From Harmothoe impar (Eukaryota > Annelida > Polychaeta > Phyllodocida > Polynoidae), in contig OX381704.1 in assembly GCA_947462335.1 (NCBI GenBank), positions 39,863,942-39,927,941 on the forward strand: 64,000 nt of DNA. Reading direction: 5' to 3'. Below are positions 46,368-57,640 of the stretch, piece after piece. Both the position numbers and the translations under genes were made by a program. The notes under the pieces were generated by a model. That model was not told the DNA's origin. It saw only the letters and a program-made list of their open reading frames with translations, and did no database searches. Position 1 is the stretch's first letter. Each line of letters begins with the position of its first letter.

Positions 46368-47193
46368 GTTGATATATATAACAAAATATAGGAACATTTT
46401 CTAAGTCTGCTATTGAAAAGCTATATAATTGGTACTTTTAGCATTCCATGTAAAAAAAAACACGACTTCATTGGATGTTATCGTATTACTGTCAACTCGT
46501 CAACACTTTATATTGATTGTTTATGGTATATATAACATATTCCAATTGATGTCAAACAAAATATAGAAACGGTTGCAGTAAGGTTTAGAATCTCAACTTT
46601 AGAGATCACGTCATGTTGCGCCATTATGCCAAATGCTACTTTAAATTAGACCACTTACGCCAAAGTGCTCCGGAAGAATCGGACAATCATTGCTACTGTA
46701 CTGTATATATATATATGTACCGGTATATGTATTACAATATTCTGTGTTCACTGACATATATACATGTAATGTCTTTAGGGATTGTTAATCTTGTACATTT
46801 TGATTTACAGTAAAGTATGTAAGACACTGATTATATTCTCATGTTGTCCGTTGTTACCCCACGGTAAGGTGAATATTGTAAATATAAACCATAATGAAAC
46901 TGCCTATCTAGATACTGTGATTGATCTCTTGTACTTATGTCGTGAATGGTCCCAGTAGTGACAAAAAAAAATCTGATAGACTGTATGTTAGTGATCCCAA
47001 AGTGATGTGTACCGTTAATATAAAGGTTTTCCCTAATTCACATACTTAAATCAGTTATGATACACGCAGGGTGTAGGCTACATGTAGCTGATGATGAGTG
47101 CTATAGCAGCGGTGTCATAACAGTGATATATACACATGTATACAATACACATAACAACTCTATCTCTAGCCATCATCATGGACATACCCCATG

Positions 47194-47199
47194 AATAAA
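47194..47199 (+). terminator. Candidate PGAP4 poly(A) signal AATAAA
   Basis: First canonical AATAAA after the PGAP4 stop, giving a 3' UTR of about 0.85 kb. The region between is AT-rich and has no other recognised feature. Confidence 0.5.
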
Positions 47200-47215
47200 G
47201 ACATGTACATAATGC

Positions 47216-50200
47216 CTTTCTGATTTTCAAATCTACAAAGAAAAAGACGAGCCAGGATTACATCATTTGTACCAACATATTTTCGTATTGCCATATTGAT
47301 TTTCTAAAAGTCAATATAGATTGTTTTATTGATTCCTGTCGGCCCTGGGGTTACGACAGAATACAGCCCCTGTCTCTCTACTTATATTAAAGCTGCCATA
47401 CTACCTCAGATATATAGAACGTTCACTTTTTGCATATTTATAAAGGGTCTCCTTAGTGCAGTACTGGTAAGATCTCAATCAAATTTGTGGCTTTTAACTG
47501 TGCCAAATTCAAAGATAAAGATCAGAAAAAATTCTATTCAGCACTTAATTATATCAATAAGTTGGCGCCATCTGTAGTGTTACACCAGGAAATAGTAGAC
47601 TCTGTTGGTAAGATCAGCAATGAAAGACTTTCAGGAAGCAGTCCACTCAGTGCTGCCACCTGATGTCATTTTTTAACACTAACTTATCAAAGCCCACCAG
47701 AATATAAATAGTAGCTGGAATTAGAGTCTTGTATTGCACATACTAAGAATCTCTTGTCAAAATAAATGATTATAATAGGGAAAGGGTTATACAATCATCT
47801 GAGATACAAATGAAGATAATATAGGTTTGAGTGTGCCAAGTAGTATAGCAGCTTTAATATATATGCCTACGCATACTAGTATGGCATTTGTTGTGATACC
47901 TCTCTTTGGGAGACACACTTGTCACTTTTGCTGCATAGCGCTGCGGATGCTTTGAAAAAATGGTGCATTTTAGAGACTGTGACATAGTCAACTTGGTTAC
48001 CACATTCCACCTAATGTGGTATACCCACTTGTCTTTGGCAACATTGTAGACCAGGAATTGCACTTTACACAGAATCAGTGCTTGTTTGATGGGGAAATTA
48101 ACTTGCTATAATGAGATTTAGATACAATTTTATAAATGGTGTTCATTTATTTATTCATTTATACACTGTGTGATCTTGTCTAAGTTGTTATAGATTTGTC
48201 TGCATACAGGGAAAAATATATGCTGCCAATCATTATGTATACATAAAGTATTTGTATCACCTGGTTCTCTCAATACTTACTGCATGGGACTTCACATCAC
48301 ACTGCCTCTAATTATAGTCCCAGTGCATATGGATGCATGGTGCACATTTCTTTATGTTGCTGACATTGATGCAAGCCACATGCATTGTAGATAGAGAAAG
48401 TGAAATAAGAAAAACGAAACATGATCTTACTTTCATTAGTGTTCATCATCTGCATAATTATTGTGATATCTTTTACAAATGAGTACTTCACGTTTATCAT
48501 AATCAGATGTTAAGTTGTATACTATACCTTGATGACTATAGAAAAGTACACTTCTTTATTGATGTCAGTATTGTACTTGATCATTTATTGATGTCAGTAT
48601 TGTACTTGGTGATTTATATCATATTGATTTGGTCTTAGATCAACATGTTATTGAGATTAATGTCGGTGGTGGTGTTTTCACTGTGATCTTTTAGATGATT
48701 TTGTTGATTAAACATACTTGAAATAGTATATATTGCCTAAGGTGTTCTTATCATTCTCATATCATGTCTTTTAGCCGCGACATCTTTAGACCGTTGCTAA
48801 TGATAATACCAAAGATTATTCTTAATCTTAAGTCTCAGATCGCCTTGACAGAGCGTGTCCTCAGTGCTACTTCTGTTCGTATAGCCCCGCTGTGGTAGCC
48901 ACCTATATATAGGCATGCAACAGGAACATATCAGTTAAGGCCAAATCGGGGGGAACATCAGGCACTTCTTATCAAATCAAAAGTCATGGCTCTATTCTAA
49001 ACATTCAGAGTGACATCCCCATACCACTTTTTTTGGTATCATTTTTGGTTCATATATTATGGCTAAAATATAATTAAATGTCGCTATACAACCGAGACGA
49101 AACAGTATGATTGAAAGAGGTGTGTGACATTATACCCCGGTAGTATAGATATAAGAGAATAGAAAAGAAGGGGGCAAGGGGCTCGAGTTTCTGGCCAATT
49201 TGACCTTTTAGGTTTAATATCCAAGGAAGCATGACTTTGCTTTCCAGCATCAGTTATTCCATTTCCGAATAGGCTCTGTTGTTGCCTGCTTATCTTGTAC
49301 AAAAAAGACACAAACTCCTTCAATACTACACAGAGAAACTAACATTTTGAGAGTGAGTATGTGATGTGCTCACTGAATCTGCTCAAGACCTTACAGACCT
49401 TACAATAATTTAGCCCCATAAAACTTTGCAGTCATGGTATCGATGGAGGACAGAGGGAGTATGCTGCCACCTAGTGTGAAAGAATTGGGCTATACATATG
49501 TATGGTTTGCTATAGTAGGTAGAACAGCCAAGGACTGTATTCACGACTCTGTATCTGTCACAGTGCTAAACAGCCCAAAGGGATTCATTGATTTCTCACT
49601 TTTGAAGGCAAATGTCTATACTCTAAAACCACCTGGGCCCAACGGGTCCCCCGTCATTAATTAGTATAAAGGTTTCCAAATAAGAATATTTTGGTTTAGG
49701 GTAGAAATGTGTGGCCTATTTTGAGCTATAATCATTTCCCTGAAAATGGTTGATTACCCTAAAAGTGCCACCTCTAATAGTGTGTCCTATATCATATTAA
49801 TCAAGCACCGCACATGGTATGTGAATAGTTGACCCAAGAGAAAAGACTTTAACTAATCCAATACAAAAAACAAAAAACAGAATAATGATATCTTTAGAAG
49901 TTAATGCTAGAGAGCCCCTCAGAGTTGGGAGAGTTCTGGCATTCCCTTGAGTATATAGCCAGGGAAGAGCCACTGGGACCAACCAAATGAGTAACACTGT
50001 GGTAAAAGCTGACAAGTGCATGATGCCAACCTTTCTTTTTCAAAAAAAAATGTAGAAAATAATTTATTAACAGCAGATGGTTAAATATCTGGATTTCACT
50101 TGGTCCCCCCGTTATCTTAAGATATTATATAATAAATTCCGACTATTTTTTTAATTGTGTTGTCCTACCTAGTTATGATTTACAATCTTATAAGATGGCA

Positions 50201-50490
50201 TTACCATGGTCCCATGTGCTTTCCATTTTTGTCAACCAGCATGCAACAGGAACCCCCTTTTGAGCAAGTCGATCATTTAAGGCAAATACTGTGTTTCTGG
50301 TGCTGCTACCTATATAAGCAAGGAGGAGCTAAGATAACTTGATAACACCTAGTGGGAATTGGGAGAAACATATTCTCACATACCCCACCTGGGGAGTGTC
50401 ATATTCGCATACCCCACCTAGTGAGTATTTGGCAAATCAACCCCTTCATATTTTAAGCCATGTATATTTCACCTTACTTCCTATTGGTAG
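47216..50490. other. Intergenic DNA, no gene recognised
   Basis: AT-rich unique sequence. A 34-bp tandem pair (TTTATTGATGTCAGTATTGT...) is at 48541-48610. No conserved exon seen in either strand. Confidence 0.5.
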
Positions 50491-50569
50491 AGCTTAGATA
50501 TGTGGAGGGCAAGATATAAAGGCAAACTCTGTAGGCCAAAGGTGGTAGTGAGGTTGCAGAAATTTGGAA

Positions 50570-51140
50570 ATACAGCCACAGTGGCCACTGCACCACAGCC
50601 ACCTGGGGATGCAGCCACACTGTCCACTGCACCACAGCCACCTGGGGATGCAGCCACACTGTCCACTGCACCACAACTAACTGACGGTGCAGCCACACTG
50701 TCCACTGCACCACAGCCACCTGGGGATGCAGCCACACTGTCCACTGCACCACAGCCACCTGGGGATGCAGCCACACTGCACCACAATCACCTGGGGACGC
50801 AGCCACACTGTCCACTGCACCACAGCCACCTGGGGATGCAGCCACACTGTCCACTGCACCACAGCCACCTGGGGATGCAGCCACACTGTCCACTGCACCA
50901 CAATCACCTGGGGACGCATCCACACTGTCCACTGCACCACAGCCACCTGGGGACACAGCCACACTGTCCACTGCACCACAGCCACCTGGGGACACAGCCA
51001 CACTGTCCACTGCACCACAGCCAACTGAGGATGCAGCCACACTGCCCACTGCACCACAGCCACCTGAGGATGCAGCTACACTGCCCACTGCACCACAGCC
51101 ACCTGAGGATGCAGCTACATTGTCCACTGCACCACAGACA
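50570..51140. repeat. 39-bp minisatellite (TAPQPPGDAATLS in one frame)
   Basis: About 15 copies of a 39-bp unit, CTGTCCACTGCACCACAGCC followed by ACCTGGGGATGCAGCCACA. Since 39 is divisible by 3, long open frames run on both strands (217 codons on plus, 225 on minus). One plus frame repeats TAPQPPGDAATLS, but a unit missing 7 bp near 50778 shifts it. See the zinc-finger remains just downstream. Confidence 0.92.
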
Positions 51141-51183
51141 CGTACTCCCATAATACAGAGACTCTTAAGTCATGTCAAGTTTG

Positions 51184-51580
51184 TGTGCTCGAACACATAG
51201 GAGAAAAACCTCTCATGTGCACACATGAGAATGCATCATAAAAGTTGTTTATGACCCACCCATGACAAAGTTCATTGATGCTCTCACCCACACAGGAGAA
51301 AAACCTTTCATGTGTACACATGAAAAAATGTATTGTCAAATTTGTTCATGACCCACGCATGACATTGATGCTCTGAATATGACAAAGGCTTCATTAATTA
51401 ACAATTCATACATAATCACCCACACAGGAAAAAAAACTTTCATGTGCACACATGAGAATGTATTGTCAAAGTTCTTCATAACCCACCCATGACAAATTTC
51501 ATTGATGCTCTGAATGTAATAAAGGCTTCACTAATTCACAATTCACACATAATCACCCACACAGGAGAAAAATGGAAAAC
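51184..51580 (+). pseudogene. Degenerate C2H2 zinc-finger remains
   Basis: Three to four diverged copies of a C2H2 finger unit. The linker survives as HIGEKPLMC (51194), LTHTGEKPFMCTH (51286), ITHTGKKTFMCTH (51418) and ITHTGEKW (51551), and a finger core CSECNKGFTNSQF is readable near 51508-51546 in another frame. Stops and frameshifts interrupt every copy, so no functional array remains. The unit spacing of about 110-130 bp is longer than the 84 bp of intact fingers. The upstream minisatellite could be a linker region of the same dead gene, or coincidence. Confidence 0.6.
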
Positions 51581-52419
51581 ATAACAGAATTGACAGATAG
51601 AAGCAGGGACACCATAATTGAAAACAGAATGGAAATGATAACTACCGCGGTACCCTGCTATTCCCGTTAAGGGCCGCATTCTACACTGTGCGGCCCTTAA
51701 AGGGTTGCACAGAGAGGACCGCACATGTAGTCAGACTGATATGTGCAGGTCTTCTGCTCATAATCATGACTTCCATATTAGCCTACCTTCCCTGACCTGC
51801 TGTGCTCGTTCCATGACGTTATCACTTATCTCCTCAGCTGATTCTATGACAGCCTCACTCCATTCCCTGACCCCTGCAACTGTATGTGTTTAAACTTTAA
51901 ATTAAAGTTACTACATCTGATGTGTGGGGTAGAAAAATAGATTTCTCTCAGGCCACTCAAAAAAAAGGTGTTTCTCATCACCAAGCAGTGAAAAATATAG
52001 TTATAGATCTATTGAAGGTAGTCATCCTGACCCAACACCGCGGGTGGGAGCCTGCAGAGGACGAGCAGCTACGTGTGTAGTTGCCACTCTAATGTTAACG
52101 ACGTCCAATGTACTGGAAGTGGCTCTGCCAATCTTCCACAGACTGGAAAAGAAGAAAATACTAAAAGGAAAAGTTAGCAAGTAAATAGCTCCACCAGCAT
52201 ACAGCATTTATGAAGTTGGTAGCAAAATCGAGACCTAAATCGAGTTATATATCCTTGAACATGAAGCCTTTATAAACACAACTTGTTAATATAAACATAT
52301 GGCAGGGTCTACAATGTTTCTCCGTCTACGGTATATAAATTCTTGGTTTGAGTCAGATTTCTGAGAATAGCACCGATTTGAGAACAAAATCGCTTTAATA
52401 GTTTAGTCTCACATACACT

Positions 52420-52515
52420 ATGACCAGCATGTTAAGGCAGAAATCTAGGCAAAAGTTGCGAGGAAGACCAAGAGAAAAAGCAAGGAAAAAGTTGCGAGGA
52501 AGACCAAGAAAATAA
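52420..52515 (+). CDS. Small ORF with two AT-hook motifs (possible exon or micropeptide)
   Basis: 31 residues from ATG at 52420 to TAA at 52513-52515, about half Lys/Arg, containing KLRGRPRE and KKLRGRPRK. RGRP flanked by basic residues is the AT-hook core, which binds the minor groove of AT-rich DNA. The two hooks come from a tandem duplication of about 45 bp. A stop (TAG) lies seven codons upstream of the ATG. It could be a true micropeptide, the last exon of a DNA-binding protein, a transposon relic, or chance. Expression evidence is needed. Confidence 0.2.
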   Translation: MTSMLRQKSRQKLRGRPREKARKKLRGRPRK

Positions 52516-55500
52516 TAATTGTCAATTGATTCTTGAAATTCAGAAATGGAATTTTGTAACATTTAAATATTTATGCCTGACTTATGAATAATATGTGTTC
52601 AACTATAAAACTGCATACCACATGTCAGAGTTTTCAGCCCGCAATGCTAGACTGATGCAAGTCCACATCATGTAGGCCCATGATTTACCTTTGTCATTGA
52701 AGGCTCTAAAATGCTTATAACATATATGTACCTTGTAAAAAGTGAGTTCTATATATTCTGTGGTTATATTGTCGGTGTTAACAGCCTGAGCATCCAATGC
52801 CAACCCATAGCGTATGGGTGCGGCGTTTTGAAGAAAGATATGTAGGACGGCGACCACATGTGCCGTCCTCTGCATATCTACGATGACCTATCTGTCGTGC
52901 CAGTCAGTGAGTCATTGTAGGGCGCCGTGCGTGCTTGCCACAGTCACATCCCTGGGTCTCATACTACAGCGAATGACGCTAACAGTAGAGCAATGCAAGA
53001 AAGAGAACTGTGTGACAACATTTACTACACCATGATATACGGAACAAGGTAACACATAGTCTATAATCGCTATAACTCTGCTTCAGTGATACATGCAGTT
53101 GCCAATATGTCTTGAAGATCCATGTTCGGAGACTAGAGGGGACAGGACAGCAGAGGCAGAGGGTATCACAGGGGGTATCATAGACATTCTCACATTCATA
53201 TACAGTGTCACTGCATCAAAGACAGCACCATATTCTCCATAACAACTTAACAGTAAAGCAAGTGCTATATAACAAATTCACTGACAATTGATTCATTGTG
53301 GGTTGCCCAAGGTCTAATGGCAATCCACTGTATTATTGAATATGATATTTTCTGTTAAGTTCCGGTTACAATTAAGTTAAGTGTTGGGGTGATGCATCAT
53401 ATGCAGGGACGGGAGGCATGGCCCTTACAATGTCGATCAACAGTTACTATAGCATGTGGAGCCGTATCACAAAGAGATAACACATGAGTGCCTTACGTAA
53501 CATAACATGATCAGCAATCACGATATATTGAGCCCGATATTGAGGCTGAGGTATGTCCGGGAGGTATGCCCTTAGGCTTTACTGATGTGTCGGCATGCAT
53601 GACAGCGATATGACAGCAATTAACTGGTTTATTATATTTCTGTCATTTTAATTTCTGCCTCAGGTTATAATTTGCACATAGAAGTGCGGCCAGGTGGGTA
53701 AGGTCTATATACCTATAGTCCTGCATAGTAATGGGTTTATTAGGTACCAATACAGGTCGTTATCAGGTTATCAGTGCTGAGTACTTGCAGCAGACGATTC
53801 ACAATCCGTCGTCAACACGTGCTTTACAGCCTCAGCCAACCTCAACCACCCAATATGGGCCCGGTGTTGATGACATTCCGCTATCTATATGGGCAGATAT
53901 AGGGGGATTAGCATGTAATATCATATTTACCACATGTAATATAGATGTGACTGCATGATATCTAACCCTATAAGCGTGTGTGCATCCATGTATGTATCCA
54001 GACAGAGCATTCTGGAAAAGGCTTGCCACAATTCCCACAACAATCAGGGAGAACCCTATTTCACACCAAAATACCCGTGGAAAGGGGTTTGTTTGTAAAA
54101 TGGGTAAAATGTTAACGAGGATGGTCCCAGTTTACAAATATGTAGCGTATGGGGTTGGGATTCACCACTGTTTCACCTCTTGCCTTAGTTGAGACCATAC
54201 ATATCACACTATTGTACACTATTAACAGTCAATTAAAGCGTGTAAATGTTTAAGAGATTGTTAATGGATGCAACTATGCATATCAATAAGGAATACCCGG
54301 GGGAATACATATCTTATTGGATACAATGAAGCGGAAAATGTGCCCCACAGACCACTCAAAATAAAGGTTTCTCATTACCAAGCACTTAAACATATGACTA
54401 GGGTATTGTTTATTTAATTTTCTTTCTTTACTCTGGAGCCAAAAACATATGGGAAAATATAGACAATTGTGTTGTGTTGATCAGGAAAAGTTGTTTTGTT
54501 GTTTTGAGACGGTCCCCTGTAGCCTACTGTAGATATGATACTCATAATGCATTTGTAGTTGTGGTGTAGCCTGTGTGGGATGTATTCTACTGCTTTGTTG
54601 GTGCCTGGTGTGCGGTGTGCCTGACCCCAGGCGGTGACGCTGTGACCTCCTGTGTCTGGGCAGTGTCAAGTGTGGGATGAGCGTCAAGTGGTGCCGCTGT
54701 GTGTACATGGACCCGTGCATGGTGTACAGGCTCTATCATTCCTCAGACAGTTCTACACCTACCCTGCCTCCACGTTGGTGGTGACAAGGAGGTTATTAAA
54801 GAGTACCAAGCCTCTCTGGCCTCTCTTGTTATGGGTTGGGTACAGTCGACACATGTTGTTGTAGGGCATCACTGGAATACCATCATCATAACGACCATCT
54901 CAAGATCCTCATACTGACAAGTATGTACATGTAAGTTTGGATGCATCTTATTGTTACTATAGATGCACTCACCTCATATTCCCATGTACATGACATGCAC
55001 GTTATCTGCGTATTGTCTCAGCTTGTTATATAGACTACAGCTTACTGAATTCGTAGATGAGACTGTACGTTCTGTTCGTGTACAAGCTAAACGGTTCTCT
55101 TCCTGAAATATGACTTCATAGCAGAAATATGATACATGTACTAGCTGTGTTATAAACTATCATGCATACTGATAGTACGATATATTTGTACATCGTATGC
55201 ATGTATACACAATTTCTGTATCTCCTACTGTACAACTGATCGATTGTGGTGCTCATTTCTCAATATTATGTATGCTATATATTTGTTGGTGCTGACAACT
55301 GGCTAATACTAAGTTCATGTCATTAGCTAGTGGATGGCCAATTGTTGAGGATTATAGATATACCCAAGGTACACACATGTTATCTATAATAGGTAGTCAG
55401 ATATTTGTAAATATTTTCAGATGTCATGATACTCTATGTGTACTGTCTGTACATCAGTGATATCCATATACCATTCCCTTCACCCACAAATGTCATGTTT

Positions 55501-55660
55501 GTATATTGAGTGTCTGAGTAATAAAATGTCTGTTTGTCCGCTTCTACCAGTCTGGACGGTCTAGAGCTAGAGAACCATCTTGGTAGCAGGTATTTTATTT
55601 TGTGTGTTTTATACATACACACAGAGAGAAGAAACCTATCTCCAGTAAACAAATAACGTT
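52516..55660. other. Intergenic DNA, no secure gene
   Basis: No conserved exon recognised. A weak exon-like segment is near 54620-54790 (GDAVTSCVWAVSS and CQVWDERQVVP in different frames). Confidence 0.4.
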
Positions 55661-55790
55661 ATACACCATTTTATAACGTTATATATAACGTTATATGTCA
55701 ACGTTTTTCTAAGGCTCTTTAGTATGACATGACGTTATGTAAAATTTAAAACGGTATTTTGACGTAAAATAAAGTTTTTTTGTTAGCTGG
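55640..55790. mobile_element. AACGTTATA-rich MITE-like repeat, copy 1
   Basis: CCAGTAAACAAATAACGTTA starts a 140-bp segment with several AACGTTATA palindromes and ACGTTTTTCTAAGGCTC, ending near TTTTGACGTAAAATAAAG. The same layout recurs at 63509-63633. Confidence 0.65.
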
Positions 55791-56345
55791 GGAGTCACAA
55801 TGAGAGTCCAGGCTATGAAAAGAAAGCCAGACCTTTCCTTGGCTCCCCTTTCACACTGTCTGACTCCCCCTTCTAATGGCTCTGACTCCCTTTTAACTAG
55901 CTCAAACAGAGTCCAGGTCAGCTTAGGTGAGTGAATAAGGGACAAGACAGAAATAAGAAACACACTAGGTGGCACTACAATAAAAATGACGGTAATGCTA
56001 TCTGGCACACTTGTTTAGAAGCCAGCTGACTCCCTTTTTAATCAGAGTCAAGGTCCCTAACTCCCTTTCCTATCAATTTCTCTTTCCATTTAGAGTCCCT
56101 TTACATTTAGAGTCACTGTGTCTAGACTCCCTATCTGAAGGGAATTGCAGCATGACTTGGACTCTGTGGTGGTGAGTCATAAAAGGGAGTCATTTTAGAG
56201 ACGAAGCCAGAGCTCTATTAGGGGAGTCACATACCTCCATTTCAAAGGAGTAATGTACTGACTCCCTTCATCAAGAGAGTCAGAAACAGAATCAGAAAAA
56301 GGAGTTATTCTGGAGACAGGCCTGGACTCCCTTTTGACTCTTTTC
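55785..56345. repeat. GAGTC/GACTC-dense segment
   Basis: About 18 occurrences of GAGTC or its complement in 560 bp (one or two expected), commonly as GGGAGTCA or TGACTCCCTTT, at irregular spacing and in both orientations. Not a regular tandem array. The TGACTC half-site resembles AP-1/bZIP binding sequence. Confidence 0.7.
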
Positions 56346-56599
56346 TTTTCTTGTGCATGTATATAACGTTATTTGTTTCTACTGATAGTATGACCGTTGC
56401 CCACAGTACGAATGACGGCAGCCGTGTTTGCCAAATATCATTTACTTGTACACTGTTAGAAGTAAGTAGTGTTCCTGTACACCAAATACTGGGGGCAACT
56501 ATGGTTCCAGTAGATTGTGCTGTAGACCTACAGCAAGTGAGCTTTTGTATATTTACAGCACTATGTACTGTATAGGGACAGCAGAATCTTCTGTTACTG

Positions 56600-57540
56600 T
56601 ACAGCAAAATTGATTGTAAATCATAATCTGAAGGTCCTGGGTTCACCTCCCAGTGCTGGTGATATTTTCAACCATCCATGTGAGGGAAAAACGAATTTTA
56701 GGTGGATGTAGGTAAAACAAGAGAAGTGGCTGCACCAAGGATTGAACTCACCACCTGTGGTGTTGGAGACAGGCGCTGATCCGTTGCGCCACAGAGCCGA
56801 TGCTACAAACATTCATATTGGGATATATTTCTACTCTACTTCTCAACTGATTAATAATAATTTGTAAAGGTCTGGGGTTCGCCTCCCAGTGCTGGTGATA
56901 TTTTTAACCATCCATGTGAGGCAAAAACGAATTTTAGGTTGATGTAGGTGAAACAAGAGAAGTGGCTCCACCAAGGATTGAACTCACCACCTGTGGTGTT
57001 GGAGACAGGCGCTGATCCGTTGCGCCACAGAGCCGGTGTTACAAATGGTCATATTGGGATATATCTCTACTCTACTTCTCAACTGATTAATAATAATTTG
57101 TAAAGGTCTGGGGTTCTCCTCCCAGTGCTGGTGATATTTTTTAACCAGCCATGTGAGGGGAAAACGAATTTAAGGTGGATGTAGGTAAAACAAGATAAGT
57201 GGCCTCACCAAGGATTGAACTCACCACCTGTGGTGTTGGAGACAGGCGCTGATCCGTTGCGCCACAGAGCCAGTGTTACAAACATTCATATTGGGATATA
57301 TCTCTACTCTACTTCTCAACTGATTAATAATAATTTGTAAAGGTCTGGGGTTCGCCTCCCAGTGCTGGTGATATTTTTAACCATCCATGTGAGGGAAAAA
57401 CGAATTTTAGGTGGATGTAGGTAAAACAAGAGAAGTGGCTCCACCAAGGATTGAACTCACCACCTGTGGTGTTGGAGACAGGCGCTGATCCATTGCGCCA
57501 CAGAGCCGGTGTTACAAATGGTCATATTGGGATATAAGCC
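56600..57540 (-). repeat. Four-copy 236-bp tandem array with tRNA-like sequences
   Basis: Period 236-237 bp. Each unit contains, on the minus strand, a 72-nt tRNA-like sequence at 56727-56798, 56963-57034, 57200-57271 and 57436-57507. It has a 7-bp acceptor stem (GGCTCTG with TGGAGCC), a D-arm with GTGGCGCAACGG (A box) and a GAGTTCAATCC B box. The anticodon arm (CCTGTCTCCAACACCACAGG) has a 10-base loop instead of 7, so these are probably tRNA-derived pseudogenes or SINE heads, best likened to Trp(CCA)-type tRNA. On the plus strand each unit also has a CTGGGGTTCGCCTCCCAG hairpin. Confidence 0.7.
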
Positions 57541-57584
57541 ACCTCTGCCATGTCTGTATTAAATGAGCTACAGCCTTGTTTCTA

Positions 57585-57640
57585 AAGATCCCTGATGAGA
57601 GGTGGCTAGACCTGGGATCGATCCCACGACCTCTCGTGTA
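57585..57640. repeat. SINE-like fragment with TGGGATCGATCCCA palindrome
   Basis: CCTGGGATCGATCCCACGAC resembles the T-arm/B-box end of a tRNA-derived SINE. It abuts the tRNA-like array. Only a fragment is recognisable. Confidence 0.4.

Noticed and set aside
50474..51153. 225-codon minus-strand and 217-codon plus-strand repeat proteins
   Set aside because: 39-bp periodicity keeps both strands open. The minus frames (GCGAVDSVAASPG) are shadows. The plus frame changes reading frame inside the array.
56727..57507. Four functional tRNA genes
   Set aside because: The anticodon arm has a 10-base loop and the T stem has a mismatch in each copy; more likely tRNA-derived repeats.
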